DNA from: an uncultured Bacteroides sp.
Lineage (GTDB): Bacteria > Bacteroidota > Bacteroidia > Bacteroidales > Bacteroidaceae
Length of the DNA: 64,000 nucleotides
Reading direction: 5' to 3'
Assembly (NCBI GenBank): GCA_944322285.1
Contig: CALUOR010000007.1
Span: 37,696-101,695 of the forward strand
The number at the start of each line of letters is the position of its first letter. Position 1 is the stretch's first letter. The translations under genes were made by a program, and so were the position numbers. The notes below the pieces were generated by a model. That model was not told the DNA's origin and made no database searches. It was given only the letters and a program-made list of their open reading frames with translations. Of the stretch, positions 1-9,152 are shown piece after piece.

Positions 1-1257
1 GATGTGGTCGGTCATGACGATGATGTTGTCTATGACCAGGTTCAGCGAGATGGTGATGCCTGCCAGCGAGTAGAGTTGTATCTCCAGGTCGAATATGTAA
101 TAGAGTATAAAGGCTACGGCAATGTTCACGCTCAGTCCGCTTACGATAAGGAACAGGTAGCGTAGGTTGCGGGTAATAACGGCTACGAACAGCAGGAGGA
201 TGAGCACGGTCAGTGCGGTGCGGAAATAAATGGTATCTAATTCTTGGCTGATGTATTCGGTTGCATCGTAAGCGGTGTGTATTTCGTAGTTGTCGGGCAT
301 TGTTTGGCGTACTTCATCCATGACGTTTCTTACAGATTCAGCCAGTGTCAGCTGGTTGGCCGTTTCCGTTGCTGTAATGGAGAGGTAGACGGAGTTCAGT
401 CCGTTGATGCGGTAGTATGAAGTCGGCTCTTCCTCCATGCGTGTCACGCTGACTATCTTGTCAAGAGGGATGCTGCTGCCTTCATTGGTGGGGATAAATA
501 TCTTTGCCGGAGTGAAAGCGTATTCGGCGTTTGCCGTGGAGCGGATGACTCTTATCCATTCCCGTTTGTTGGCGGAGTCAAATTCGCAGATGCCCAAAAA
601 CTCTTTGCTGTAGTATTCATTAATGGCTGTTTGCAGGTCGGACACACTGATGCCCAAGGCTGTCAGGCGGGCATTGTCATACGTGATGCGCCATTCCATC
701 GGGGTGGCTCCGCTTAGCTCCACTTTATAGATGCCTTTCAAAGCTGCGAGCAGAGGTTTTATCTTTTCTTCACCATATTGCTGAATGAGAATGGGGGAGG
801 CGGGAGCATTGAGGGTGAAAGTCATGAAAGGACGGGATGCTCCTTCGTCCGATCGTTGGGTAGAGATAGATGGATAACTCACTCCATTGGGCAGTTGCGA
901 CCACAGCTGTCTTATTAGTGTAGAAACCTCAAAGCGTGTGGCGTCCATGTCGGCATGTTTGTCCAATTCGATGCGGAGGCTGCCGTAGCCGTTATCCGAA
1001 GTGGAACTGATGTTCTTGATGCCATTGACTCGCGAGAGCATACCTTCCAACTTGCTGGTTACTTCGGATTCGATAACCCGTGCTGAATTGCCCGGCATGT
1101 TGAATGAGACAGTCAATCCGGGCATAGTGCTCGATGGTGACAGCTTGACAGGCAGCAACGAGGCCAATGCCAGCCCGATGAGTGACAGGCAGACAAAGGT
1201 CACAATCAGTGTGAAGGATGACCACATCTTGGGTCGTGAGGTATCTTTATAGGTCAT
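1..1257 (-). CDS. RND efflux permease, second copy (N-terminal part, cut by window edge)
   Basis: The minus-strand frame is open from an ATG at 1257 to the window edge, giving 419 codons. It starts MTYKDTSRPKMWSSF, followed by a first transmembrane helix and the S-x-T-M-P-G-L-T-V segment typical of the start of AcrB/CzcA-type permeases. The N-x-x-S-x-T-S-D-N-G-Y-G-S-L-R-I motif of the porter domain follows. RND permeases are inner-membrane proton-driven exporters of about 1000-1050 residues, so more than half is missing here. It is the last visible gene of a minus-strand efflux operon, after the TolC-like gene and a 224-bp repeat element that fills the gap. Two RND subunits with one adaptor could be independent pumps or a heteromeric pair as in MdtBC; the sequence does not decide. 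Confidence 0.88.
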   Translation of the reverse strand, partial: MTYKDTSRPKMWSSFTLIVTFVCLSLIGLALASLLPVKLSPSSTMPGLTVSFNMPGNSARVIESEVTSKLEGMLSRVNGIKNISSTSDNGYGSLRIELDKHADMDATRFEVSTLIRQLWSQLPNGVSYPSISTQRSDEGASRPFMTFTLNAPASPILIQQYGEEKIKPLLAALKGIYKVELSGATPMEWRITYDNARLTALGISVSDLQTAINEYYSKEFLGICEFDSANKREWIRVIRSTANAEYAFTPAKIFIPTNEGSSIPLDKIVSVTRMEEEPTSYYRINGLNSVYLSITATETANQLTLAESVRNVMDEVRQTMPDNYEIHTAYDATEYISQELDTIYFRTALTVLILLLFVAVITRNLRYLFLIVSGLSVNIAVAFILYYIFDLEIQLYSLAGITISLNLVIDNIIVMTDHI

Positions 1258-1481
1258 AAATGATAATTTATCGGGTTGTTTTTAGGCACGGATTACACGG
1301 ATTGGTCACGGATTTACTCAAGGTATCCTTGTCATGTCGAGCTTGTCGAGACATCTCACGTAGCGCATGGGAAAGCATGGTGTGAGACCCCTCGACTACG
1401 CTCGGGGTGACAGAGACATAGCAAAAAACTAAAATCTCTGTGTAATCCGTGTAATCCGTGCCTAAAAATAAATTTCCATTT
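1258..1481. repeat. Modular intergenic element 1 (13-bp imperfect TIRs)
   Basis: The ends are AAATGATAATTTA (1258-1270) and TAAATTTCCATTT (1469-1481), imperfect inverted repeats of each other. Inside is a long dyad: GGCACGGATTACACGGATT near 1285 pairs with AATCCGTGTAATCCGTGCC near 1445. Within that is a second dyad of the type TGTCATGTCGAGC... GGGGTGACA. The outer module and left end match the element at 27316-27514 almost exactly for about 45 bp. The element fills the space between the TolC-like stop (1485) and the downstream RND start (1257), and probably forms a large RNA hairpin within the operon transcript. Confidence 0.8.
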
Positions 1482-1484
1482 CTT

Positions 1485-2969
1485 TTACAAATACGTATTA
1501 AAGTCAAAGCGTTCGGAAAGCGAGAAGCCGGAATCGAAGTCATACAGCGTCAGCTTCCTTATCTTATAGTAACTCAGCCAGTAGTTTTGCAGGGCAGTGA
1601 TGTAATTCTTCTGTGCTTCCTGCTGGCGGTTCAGTGCCAAGGTCAGACTACTGATGTCTGCTTTGCCGATGATGAAGCGTTTCCGCGTCTCATCGTAAGC
1701 CAGCTCGGCAAGGTCTAAAGCTTCTTCCGCGCTGGCTATCAGTTCTTGCTGCACATTGAAGTCGCTCACCGTCATGAGTACATCCTCTTCTAAGGTGATT
1801 TCTTCCTGACGGGCAGCTATCTTTACAACATTCAGGTTGTTCTTTGCCATGTTGTATTTACCTTTGCGCACGCCCCAATCCACCAACGGGATAGAGACGG
1901 AGAAAGACACCAAGTCCTGTTGCAACAGATTTTTGTAGGCGGCGCCTAAGTTGTTTGCCACTTGGTTGAAGCCTACACTGGCATTGAAACTGGCGTTGAA
2001 CATCGATTCTTTCCGGGTCTTGTCCACGTTCTGCTCCGCTTCTAATACATTTTGGCGTTGTTCCAAATAAGTCGGGTTATTCTCTTTGGCCAATGCCAAT
2101 GCTTCGTCTGCCGAAACAGTGATGGCTCGTGGTCGTGAAGGTAAGTCTAGCTCAATGCGAGTGTTCTTGTCCAGGTTCAGGAAAGTGGCAAGTGCCGACA
2201 TGGCACGCTTCAAACTTATTTCCGCGTTGCGTAGTGTGTTCCTGGCGTTCACTTTGTCGAGTTTCAGTGTCAGCAGGTCGGCTTGTGAGATGGAGGCTAT
2301 CTTTTGTCGTTGCTGCCCGATGGCGTACAATGTATCGGTGGTTGTCACGTTGTCTGCTGCAAGTTGGTATTCAGCTTGTGCCATGGCCAGACTGAAGAAG
2401 TAGTTCACGGCTTCCTCGGACACCTCTTCCGTATTATAGATAAACTGCCGCTTCACTTTTTCGTACTTCAAGGGTTCTATTTTCCGGTCCCACCTAAAGG
2501 CGTTGTAACCCAACAGGTTTTGGGAATAGCCAATGCGGAACGGTACAGTGGAGAACTGCGTGGACTTGGTGGCGCCGAAGTTGCGCATGTAGTCCAGTTC
2601 GGTATCTATATAGAATGTACCGCCTAATAGGTCGAAGTTCTGTTCGATGCTCAGTCCGGCGTTGGCACTGTACATCTGTTGTTCACGATACACGTCCAGG
2701 TCTTGTTCGGAGTCATAACGTTGGGTGATGTAGCGGTAGTATTGCGCCGGTGTGATGTTGAGGGTCAGGCTCGGCAGACGTGCGGCTTTGTAGGAACGGT
2801 ATTCCCAATAGCCGGACAAATACATGTTCTGATAGCGGAATGCCGACAGCGAGCTGTCATTGGCCATGCGGATGGTGTGCTGAAGGCTGAGGCGCAACGA
2901 ACGTTGTGCCTGTAGACCGGTTGCACACAATGCCAGCAGGATGCAGATATTAACGATTCGGAGTTTCAT
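1485..2969 (-). CDS. TolC-family outer membrane efflux protein
   Basis: The product is 494 residues with an N-terminal Sec signal peptide ending near L-Q-A-Q. The body is long alpha-helical heptad-like stretches, as in the two OEP repeats of TolC proteins, including segments around Y-D-E-T-R-K-R-F-I-I-G-K-A-D-I-S and N-A-R-N-T-L-R-N-A-E. TolC-type trimers form the outer-membrane and periplasmic tunnel of RND pumps. The start overlaps the end of the upstream permease gene by 20 bp (2950-2969), which implies translational coupling. Length is usual for the family. It serves the pump encoded by the genes on either side; the exported substrate cannot be read from sequence. Confidence 0.92.
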   Translation of the reverse strand: MKLRIVNICILLALCATGLQAQRSLRLSLQHTIRMANDSSLSAFRYQNMYLSGYWEYRSYKAARLPSLTLNITPAQYYRYITQRYDSEQDLDVYREQQMYSANAGLSIEQNFDLLGGTFYIDTELDYMRNFGATKSTQFSTVPFRIGYSQNLLGYNAFRWDRKIEPLKYEKVKRQFIYNTEEVSEEAVNYFFSLAMAQAEYQLAADNVTTTDTLYAIGQQRQKIASISQADLLTLKLDKVNARNTLRNAEISLKRAMSALATFLNLDKNTRIELDLPSRPRAITVSADEALALAKENNPTYLEQRQNVLEAEQNVDKTRKESMFNASFNASVGFNQVANNLGAAYKNLLQQDLVSFSVSIPLVDWGVRKGKYNMAKNNLNVVKIAARQEEITLEEDVLMTVSDFNVQQELIASAEEALDLAELAYDETRKRFIIGKADISSLTLALNRQQEAQKNYITALQNYWLSYYKIRKLTLYDFDSGFSLSERFDFNTYL

Positions 2970-5900
2970 GTTTTCGGTAAATAAGCCAATAAATTAAAGG
3001 TATTACAAATAAACTTACGACCAGTCCCACCATCATGGTTCCTATCATGGCGATGGAGAGCGGACGTTGCAGTTCCGAGCCCATGTCAGAAGTGAAAAGC
3101 AGTGGTACCATGGCAAACACTGTGGTGAGTGTGGTCATGATGATGGCGCGCAGGCGTCGGTGTCCTGCCGTGTGGATAGCTTCCATTAGGGGCATTCCTT
3201 CGCGGCGCAGTTCGTTGATGCCGTCCAGTTTTAGGATGGAGTCGTTAACGACAATACCGCAGGAGACGATGAGGCCAATGGCAGACATTAGGTTCAGGGA
3301 ATGCCCCAACGCCCATAGCAGTACCATGCCGAAAGCAATGTCTATAGGAATTTCCGCAAGTACAATCAGAGGTTGGAGAAAACTCTCGAACTGGGCGCAC
3401 AGAATAAAATACATCAGTAGGATGGAGATAAAAAGAATTACCGTCAGTTCGCCAATCATCTTCCGGTTGGAGAAGTAACTGCCGGAGAAACTGACATCCC
3501 AATGTTTGTTCTCGTCTACCACTTCCCTTACTTGTTCCATTAGTTGTGGCGCGTCTTTTACGTTATAAAAACGGATGGGGATGTATTCTCCATTGCGGTT
3601 GGCGGTGATTTCTTTTAAGTCCTCATCAGGTACAATCTTTACCAGTTCGCGTAGCGGAATAAAGGCCTGTTCCTGATTGTCGGCATCGTTTTGCGCTTTC
3701 ACCAAGGTCTCTTCCAATACGCTGTTTACGGTCATTTCCCTTCCCGCTATGCCTATGGGCACATATTGCTGGTAGGAGCGGAGGGTGGATACTTGGTTGT
3801 CTTTAAAGGCGGTGCGTAGTACGCGGACCACTTCATCATAGCTGACGTTGTACACTAATAGTTTGTTGCGGTCGATCACCAGATTCAATTGATTCCGGAA
3901 TGCTGTTCCGTCAAGGGTATGTCCGGTGACTTTGGCAATGTTTTCTTCCAGCTTGCGCAGTTCGGCGGTTTCCGGTGTGACGCTTTTGTCGGTGGCGTGC
4001 AGTTGTGCCACCACATCGGCTTCTCCCGTTACAAACAGTTTCTCGAATATGTTGACAGGAGGAGCGAATGTGACGGAAGCTTCCGGATAAACGCTTCGTA
4101 CTTCCTGTTCCAGCATTTTCTGTAGTGGGGCAATGTCTGCCGGATGGGGTGTTTTGAAGTATAATTCTGCTTCACCGGTGGAAAGCTCATGGTCTGTGCC
4201 GAGCACAAAATCCTGCACGCCGATATAGGCCGTATGTTCCTGTGCCAACGTGTCCGCTTTGCGAAGCAGGTTGTTCACACGTCGGTTGTTTTCGTCCACA
4301 TGAATATTTTCGTTCCATTCCACGTTCATCACTAGTTCGTTCTGGTCGATGTGCGGCATACGTTCTTTGTCTATCAGCCAAAACATGAATACGCACAATG
4401 GCAGTGAGAACAAAGCAAACAGCAAGGTGAAGCGTTTGTGGGAGAATGCCCAATCAATGCCTGTGTCATAGAACCGGGTCAGCCATTCATTTTTCAGCAG
4501 GTTTTTAAAGCTGGCGGTAAACCAGTTGTGCTTTCTTAATCCTATGCGGAAGAATAGGATGTATAGTACCGGCAGCAGCATGATGCCCGTGAAATAGGAA
4601 ACAGTCAGTCCGGAGGTAATGGAGAATGCTTCGTCCATGAAGATGGCACCGGCAATGCCGCTCATGAAGACCAATGGTACGAACACGGCGATTGTTGTAA
4701 GGGAGGAACTGAGCATGGGCGTTATCATCTCCGTAGTACCGGCTGCGGCGGCTCTTTTCAGCGAATAGCCTCGGTCCCGGTATTGCGATACGTTTTCCGT
4801 CACAATAATGGCGTTGTCTATCATCATACCCACCGCCAATATCAGTCCCGATAGTGAAATGATGTTCAGCGACACCTTGCAGAGGTAGAAGCAGAAGAAG
4901 GTAATGACCACGGAGACAATCATTGTGATGCCTATAACCAACGGTGAACGGACATCACCGATGAAGAATACCGCCACAATGAAGATAAAGAGGAAACCCA
5001 GCGTAAAATTTTGTTGCAGGTTGGAGATGCTGTAGTCCAGCAATTCAGTCTGGTTGCGGCTGATGCTGAATGTGATGTCCGGATAAATCCGAGTGAAATA
5101 GTCGGTCGTCTTCTTTAACTCTTGCTTCAGGTTGTCCATGTTTTCCTCGCTCTGTTTGATAATGGCCAGGGTGACGGCCCGTTTGCCATCGGCCAGTGAG
5201 CGACCCATTTCGTTTTGAGTAACTAGTTGCACGGAACAGATGTCTTTCAGCTGCATGATGCGTCCGTCATGGTTGAAGTAGATGTTTTCCACATCTTCCG
5301 GTGTGCGCAGCAGCGAGGCAATGCGTATGTTGTATTCGTAGTATCCGTCGCGCACCAGCATACTGCCCGGTTCTGCGTTATTATTGGCGAGCACATTTTC
5401 CAGCTCTTCAATGCCCATGCCCATTCCTTCCATCTTGTTCACATCGGGCACGATGCGTAATAGACTGCCTGGCACACCGGTCATGTCTGCCATGGCCACT
5501 TGAGGCAGTTGCTCGATGCGGCGTTTCACTACATTCTCCGCCAATTCGCAGAGGTTCAGAAACGCCTGCTCGTTGGTTTCGTGGTAGGGAACGTCTTCTT
5601 TCAGTGTCATGTTCAGGTAGAACACGGGAATGTCCGTTGCGCTAGCCTTGATGGCTTTGGGACGCACGGCGTCTTTGGGCAGATTGTTCATGGCGGCGTC
5701 AATCTTCTCGTTCACCTCAATGAATGCCAAATCCGTATCGGTGCCAAATTCGAATCCTAAGCGGATGACGCCTGTGCCGTCCCGTGTCTCGCTGGTCAGT
5801 TCGCTCAGTCCGGATACTTGCATCAGTTGTCTCCGCACAGGTGCCACCATGGTGTTCTCCAGTTCGCGTGCGGAAGCATTCTCGCCGGTTACCTGTATGG

Positions 5901-6030
5901 TAATCTGTGGGATGTCAATGTCTGGCAACAGCGATACCGGCAACGAGAAGTAGGTCACCAGTCCGATGATGAAGCAGGCTGTGAATGCCATCAGCACCGC
6001 TATCGGTCGTTGTATCAAGAATTTTACCAT
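2950..6030 (-). CDS. RND efflux permease (AcrB/CzcA superfamily)
   Basis: The product is 1026 residues from the ATG at 6030 (MVKFLIQRPIAVLMAF). The frame stays open upstream to 6156, but those codons lie inside a repeat element, so the internal start is chosen. It has the duplicated RND layout: TM1, a large periplasmic porter loop, TM2-7, a second loop, TM8-12. TM4 contains G-M-M-I-D-N-A-I-I-V-T-E-N, keeping one acidic proton-relay residue where AcrB has two adjacent aspartates. TM10 has G-I-V-V-N-D-S-I-L rather than the lysine seen in AcrB. It probably exports hydrophobic compounds or drugs by proton antiport with the adaptor (6190-7284) and the TolC-like channel it overlaps. Substrate unknown. 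Confidence 0.93.
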   Translation of the reverse strand: MVKFLIQRPIAVLMAFTACFIIGLVTYFSLPVSLLPDIDIPQITIQVTGENASARELENTMVAPVRRQLMQVSGLSELTSETRDGTGVIRLGFEFGTDTDLAFIEVNEKIDAAMNNLPKDAVRPKAIKASATDIPVFYLNMTLKEDVPYHETNEQAFLNLCELAENVVKRRIEQLPQVAMADMTGVPGSLLRIVPDVNKMEGMGMGIEELENVLANNNAEPGSMLVRDGYYEYNIRIASLLRTPEDVENIYFNHDGRIMQLKDICSVQLVTQNEMGRSLADGKRAVTLAIIKQSEENMDNLKQELKKTTDYFTRIYPDITFSISRNQTELLDYSISNLQQNFTLGFLFIFIVAVFFIGDVRSPLVIGITMIVSVVITFFCFYLCKVSLNIISLSGLILAVGMMIDNAIIVTENVSQYRDRGYSLKRAAAAGTTEMITPMLSSSLTTIAVFVPLVFMSGIAGAIFMDEAFSITSGLTVSYFTGIMLLPVLYILFFRIGLRKHNWFTASFKNLLKNEWLTRFYDTGIDWAFSHKRFTLLFALFSLPLCVFMFWLIDKERMPHIDQNELVMNVEWNENIHVDENNRRVNNLLRKADTLAQEHTAYIGVQDFVLGTDHELSTGEAELYFKTPHPADIAPLQKMLEQEVRSVYPEASVTFAPPVNIFEKLFVTGEADVVAQLHATDKSVTPETAELRKLEENIAKVTGHTLDGTAFRNQLNLVIDRNKLLVYNVSYDEVVRVLRTAFKDNQVSTLRSYQQYVPIGIAGREMTVNSVLEETLVKAQNDADNQEQAFIPLRELVKIVPDEDLKEITANRNGEYIPIRFYNVKDAPQLMEQVREVVDENKHWDVSFSGSYFSNRKMIGELTVILFISILLMYFILCAQFESFLQPLIVLAEIPIDIAFGMVLLWALGHSLNLMSAIGLIVSCGIVVNDSILKLDGINELRREGMPLMEAIHTAGHRRLRAIIMTTLTTVFAMVPLLFTSDMGSELQRPLSIAMIGTMMVGLVVSLFVIPLIYWLIYRKHETPNR

Positions 6031-6040
6031 ATTGTTTTGT

Positions 6041-6195
6041 AAATGGGAATTTAGCGGGCGGAGCCCGCAATGTGTCAATGTGCTAATATGCCAATGTGCT
6101 AATGCCCTGCAGCATGAGAACACGCCAACGCAAACACAGCGCAGCCCAATTAGCACATTGGCACATTAGCATATTAGCACATTAAATTATCATTT
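6041..6195. repeat. Modular intergenic element 2
   Basis: The ends are AAATGGGAATTTA (6041-6053) and TAAATTATCATTT (6183-6195). Next to the left end is a short GC-rich hairpin, GCGGGCGGAGCCCGC. The body is a dyad built from ATGTGCTAAT / ATTAGCACAT type words. The body is nearly identical to the element at 26091-26245 and matches, in opposite orientation, that at 28373-28525. The right end overlaps the stop codon of the adaptor gene (6190-6192), because the terminal repeat itself contains TGATAA. It fills the gap between adaptor and permease. Confidence 0.82.
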
Positions 6196-7284
6196 TCCTT
6201 CTCTCACCACTACCGGAGCCTCATGTGCCAGATTGACGTTGCCCGTCACTATGATTTGCGCCCCTTCCTCCATGCCGTCACCCGTTACGGTGTATTCCGT
6301 CATGTTTTCCAGTCCGGTCTGCACGTAGTTCCACATCGCCTTGTTGTCTTTCAGCGTGAACACTACTTGCTTGCCCGAGCGTAGCACTACCGCAGTCTTA
6401 GGTATCACCAGCTGATTGGGTACGGAACGTTTTACGCTTACCCGAACGTTCATGCCGTCAAACAGCCGGCTTGCACCTTCCACGGTAGCTTTTACCTTTA
6501 CCATGCCGTTCTCATCCACCAGCGGATTGATTTCCGCAATGCGTCCCTTGCAGGGCGTTAGCGTAGCGGCATAGGGCGTCACTTCTACCCGGTCTCCTTC
6601 GTTTATCAGCGGCAGTTCGCTTTCCAGTACCGTGAACGCCACCTCCATATTACCGGTTCCTATTACCCGGCAGAAAGGTTGCGAGGCATCGGGCTTGTTA
6701 AAGCGTTTGCCCGTCAGGTTGGCTACTACTCCGTCAAAGGGGGCGGTCAGGGTCGCTTGTTCCCTCTCGTAGCGGGCCAGTTCATAGTTGGCTTGACTCT
6801 GTGCGTATCCGCTTCGTGTCTCGGCCAACTCCCGTATGCTGGCTGGTACGTCCTGCATGCGGTCTGGCGCATAACCTTGTCCTATCAGTACATCCTGCAT
6901 CTCCAGTTCGGCTTGCGCCAGACTGGTCTGCGCCTGTTGCAATTGGTTATCCAGGGTAAAGAGTGCCAGTTCCGCTATCTTTTGCCCTTTACTTACCCGG
7001 TCGCCGTTCTTCACATACACTTGTGCCACCGGTTCCGATGTAACCCGGAAACTGAGGTCGGCATATTGTTTGGCTTCCACTTTGCCGTTGCTCACCAATT
7101 CGTGGTCGAAGCTTCTGCGTTTCAGTTCCATGACGGTTACCGTACTCGTCTGTTCGGGCAATGCAGTGGCGATGCCTTGCTCTTCTTCCGCCGGCTTGTC
7201 GCTGTTTCCTCCTGAGCAGGAGGCCAATAACAAGAGCAATGCCCATGTGTATTTGTTTCCTGTCTGTTTATCAGTCCTTTTCAT
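6190..7284 (-). CDS. RND membrane fusion protein (HlyD-like periplasmic adaptor, lipoprotein)
   Basis: The product is 364 residues with a lipoprotein signal peptide; the lipobox L-A-S-C puts the lipidated cysteine at about residue 23. Features run in adaptor order: beta-barrel/lipoyl half around V-Y-V-K-N-G-D-R-V-S-K-G-Q, an alpha-hairpin rich in Q-A-x-x-x-L-A-Q-A, a second lipoyl half (A-P-F-D-G-V-V-A-N-L), then a beta-barrel and membrane-proximal domain. Such adaptors bridge the RND permease and the TolC channel. It is the first gene of the minus-strand efflux operon. Its TGA stop is supplied by the terminal repeat of the intergenic element that follows. Confidence 0.92.
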   Translation of the reverse strand: MKRTDKQTGNKYTWALLLLLASCSGGNSDKPAEEEQGIATALPEQTSTVTVMELKRRSFDHELVSNGKVEAKQYADLSFRVTSEPVAQVYVKNGDRVSKGQKIAELALFTLDNQLQQAQTSLAQAELEMQDVLIGQGYAPDRMQDVPASIRELAETRSGYAQSQANYELARYEREQATLTAPFDGVVANLTGKRFNKPDASQPFCRVIGTGNMEVAFTVLESELPLINEGDRVEVTPYAATLTPCKGRIAEINPLVDENGMVKVKATVEGASRLFDGMNVRVSVKRSVPNQLVIPKTAVVLRSGKQVVFTLKDNKAMWNYVQTGLENMTEYTVTGDGMEEGAQIIVTGNVNLAHEAPVVVREGK

Positions 7285-7329
7285 GTTTATCAGATTCTTA
7301 TCTTTTCGTAAATCGTTTATAATCCGCTA

Positions 7330-7337
7330 CAAATATA
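7330..7337 (-). promoter_or_regulatory. Probable -7 element of the efflux operon
   Basis: On the minus strand this reads TATATTTG, a perfect Bacteroidetes -7 motif (TAnnTTTG), about 45 bp upstream of the adaptor start. No convincing -33 TTTG partner was seen. It would give the efflux operon a promoter separate from the ligase-like gene upstream. Confidence 0.45.
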
Positions 7338-7355
7338 GAATTATTTCTTTTATCC

Positions 7356-8969
7356 TCACCTTTCTCTATCTATTTTTTCTAAATCTTCTCTCATTTCCCG
7401 TATGGCTGTAGACATCACCTTCGGTTCTTTGGTCAACACTGTCCGGTACATCTCTTCAAACTTGTCCCATTCCCGGCAATCCGGGCTGGCATAGAGTTTG
7501 GCCAGCAGATAATAGGGATAGATGCGGCCCGGTAACCGGTGTACCGCTCGCCATAGCCATTCTTCTGCCCGGGCGCAGTCTCCTTGCAGCTGGGCGTTCT
7601 TACCCAGAATGTTCAGTATCATAGGGTCGTTACTTCGCCTGGCGGCTTGTTGCAGCAGGCTGTCCGCCTCTGTGTACTTGTCTTGCCGGTGCAGTCCATG
7701 CCCATATTCAAAAAGGAAGCTTCCCCGTTCCTTCAGCAGTGGATACAGCGGTCGATAGGCTTCCTCGGCAGCGGCGTAAGCCCCTGTCTGATACAGTACC
7801 CGTGCCTGCACCCATTCCCGGCAAGCCTGCTCCATGTTCCGGTCATGGTTCAACCGGATTCCTCCGTATATTCCCGTTACTATGCCTACAATGCCCCATT
7901 CCCATTTGCTTCCTTTAAGGACTGATGCTCCCAGCAGTGCCGCTCCTGTAATGGCGATGGCGGGAATTTGTAACGGATAAGATGAGAACGCGAACACCAT
8001 CAGCCCTACGAGGCTACCGCAGATACCATGACGCCTCAGCTTGGTTCCCCGGTACAGACAGAGAAGCACGATTGCCAGCAGACCCGCTAATGCCGGCCAT
8101 CCGTGTTCCACCGCCAATTGCAAGTATTCATTAAACGCATATTCCGGGCAGCCGGCCACCCGCTCTTCCCACGGTTCATAGTCACCCGTGGCAAAGTAGG
8201 CTTCCTGGGCTTCTCCATAGGCGGCGGCAAAGTTTCCGCTTCCGTGTCCGGTCCAAGGTCGTTCCATAGCCGCCTGTACGCTCATCCGCCATAGGAAGAA
8301 GCGACCTCGTGCCGAGTCTGGTTTCAATACGAACAACATACCGCTTGCCAATGCCACCAGACAAAGCACCGCTCCTGCCGTTGCCGCCTTTCTCCATGGA
8401 CTTCCTTTCCAAAGTCTGCTATATATAATATGGTGTAGACGCTTCGCTTTTCCGTTGGCTATCCATACCCACAGGCAGGCCACTGCACCTGCTATCCAAG
8501 CCGAACGGCTCATGCTTGCGGGCAGTACGCAGAGTATCAACAATCCTATGCCTCCGCTGAGTCTGCGTATCCACTTGCGCTTGGTCGTGAGGTAACTGTG
8601 CAGACTTACCGGTAATGCCAGGACCAGGTAGCCTGCATAGGGGCCGGGATTGAAGAAAGACCCCGTCAGCGCATACAGCGAATGTCCCGAAGTCGTAAAG
8701 CCAAACACTTGCCGCAGTCCCCACACAGCTTCCAGTCCGCCCAGTATCAGCAGACTGCCTTGCAGCACGTCCGCTAATGCAGGCAACGGCTTTTTCCGGC
8801 ATAATATGATGGCCAGGCCGATACAACCGGTCGTTATTGGTGCAGTCCGGTCGTACCATACCCATTGGCTCACCGTCTCTCCGGGCGGCAAGTCTGCCGA
8901 AGTAACCCCTACCATGCCTAAGGGCAAGGTTACGGCGAAAAGCAATAGCAAAGTTCCTATATGTCTCAT
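7356..8969 (-). CDS. O-antigen ligase/polymerase-like polytopic membrane protein with C-terminal TPR region
   Basis: The product is 537 residues. The first two-thirds hold about ten hydrophobic helices, with the periplasmic-loop signature of the Wzy/WaaL (Wzy_C) superfamily around A-L-T-G-S-F-F-N-P-G-P-Y-A-G-Y and later W-T-G-H-G-S-G-N-F. From about residue 385 the protein becomes soluble with TPR-like repeats (C-R-E-W-V-Q-A-R-V-L-Y-Q-T-G-A-Y-A-A-A-E-E-A-Y and following). Family members join sugar chains to lipid or protein acceptors on the periplasmic face. No capsule or O-antigen glycosyltransferases lie nearby. Its neighbours are a signal peptidase and surface lipoproteins, so a role in modifying an exported protein or peptide is possible but unproven. 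Confidence 0.8.
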   Translation of the reverse strand: MRHIGTLLLLFAVTLPLGMVGVTSADLPPGETVSQWVWYDRTAPITTGCIGLAIILCRKKPLPALADVLQGSLLILGGLEAVWGLRQVFGFTTSGHSLYALTGSFFNPGPYAGYLVLALPVSLHSYLTTKRKWIRRLSGGIGLLILCVLPASMSRSAWIAGAVACLWVWIANGKAKRLHHIIYSRLWKGSPWRKAATAGAVLCLVALASGMLFVLKPDSARGRFFLWRMSVQAAMERPWTGHGSGNFAAAYGEAQEAYFATGDYEPWEERVAGCPEYAFNEYLQLAVEHGWPALAGLLAIVLLCLYRGTKLRRHGICGSLVGLMVFAFSSYPLQIPAIAITGAALLGASVLKGSKWEWGIVGIVTGIYGGIRLNHDRNMEQACREWVQARVLYQTGAYAAAEEAYRPLYPLLKERGSFLFEYGHGLHRQDKYTEADSLLQQAARRSNDPMILNILGKNAQLQGDCARAEEWLWRAVHRLPGRIYPYYLLAKLYASPDCREWDKFEEMYRTVLTKEPKVMSTAIREMREDLEKIDRER

Positions 8970-8973
8970 TGTT

Positions 8974-9152
8974 CAATGATAATTTATTTTTTAGGAGTTA
9001 AGGAGTTAAGAAGTTAAGTAGTTAAGCCGATAGTTGGCTTATCATATACGCAAAGAAGGTATTGGCTTAACTCCTAACGGAGCGAAGCGGAGTGATAACT
9101 CCTTTAACTCCTTAACTCCTTTAGCGCGCTTGCGCGCGCTAAATTCCCATTT
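8974..9152. repeat. Modular intergenic element 3
   Basis: The left end is an imperfect AAATGATAATTTA (8974-8986, first base C). The right end is TAAATTCCCATTT (9140-9152), next to the hairpin GCGCGCTTGCGCGC. The body pairs AGGAGTTAAGGAGTTAAG near 8992 with CTTTAACTCCTTAACTCCT near 9102. The right end overlaps the signal peptidase stop (TAA, 9151-9153) and the left end lies five bases from the start of the ligase-like gene, so the element is the whole intergenic space. Confidence 0.8.

Noticed and set aside
1325-1420. GTCGAGC...GGGGTGACA dyad as a CRISPR-like repeat
   Set aside because: It is a single inverted pair inside modular elements, with no regularly spaced direct repeats or cas genes.
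6031-6156. Upstream extension of the RND permease frame
   Set aside because: The added residues are encoded by modular element 2 and do not resemble RND N-termini; the internal ATG at 6030 gives the standard start.
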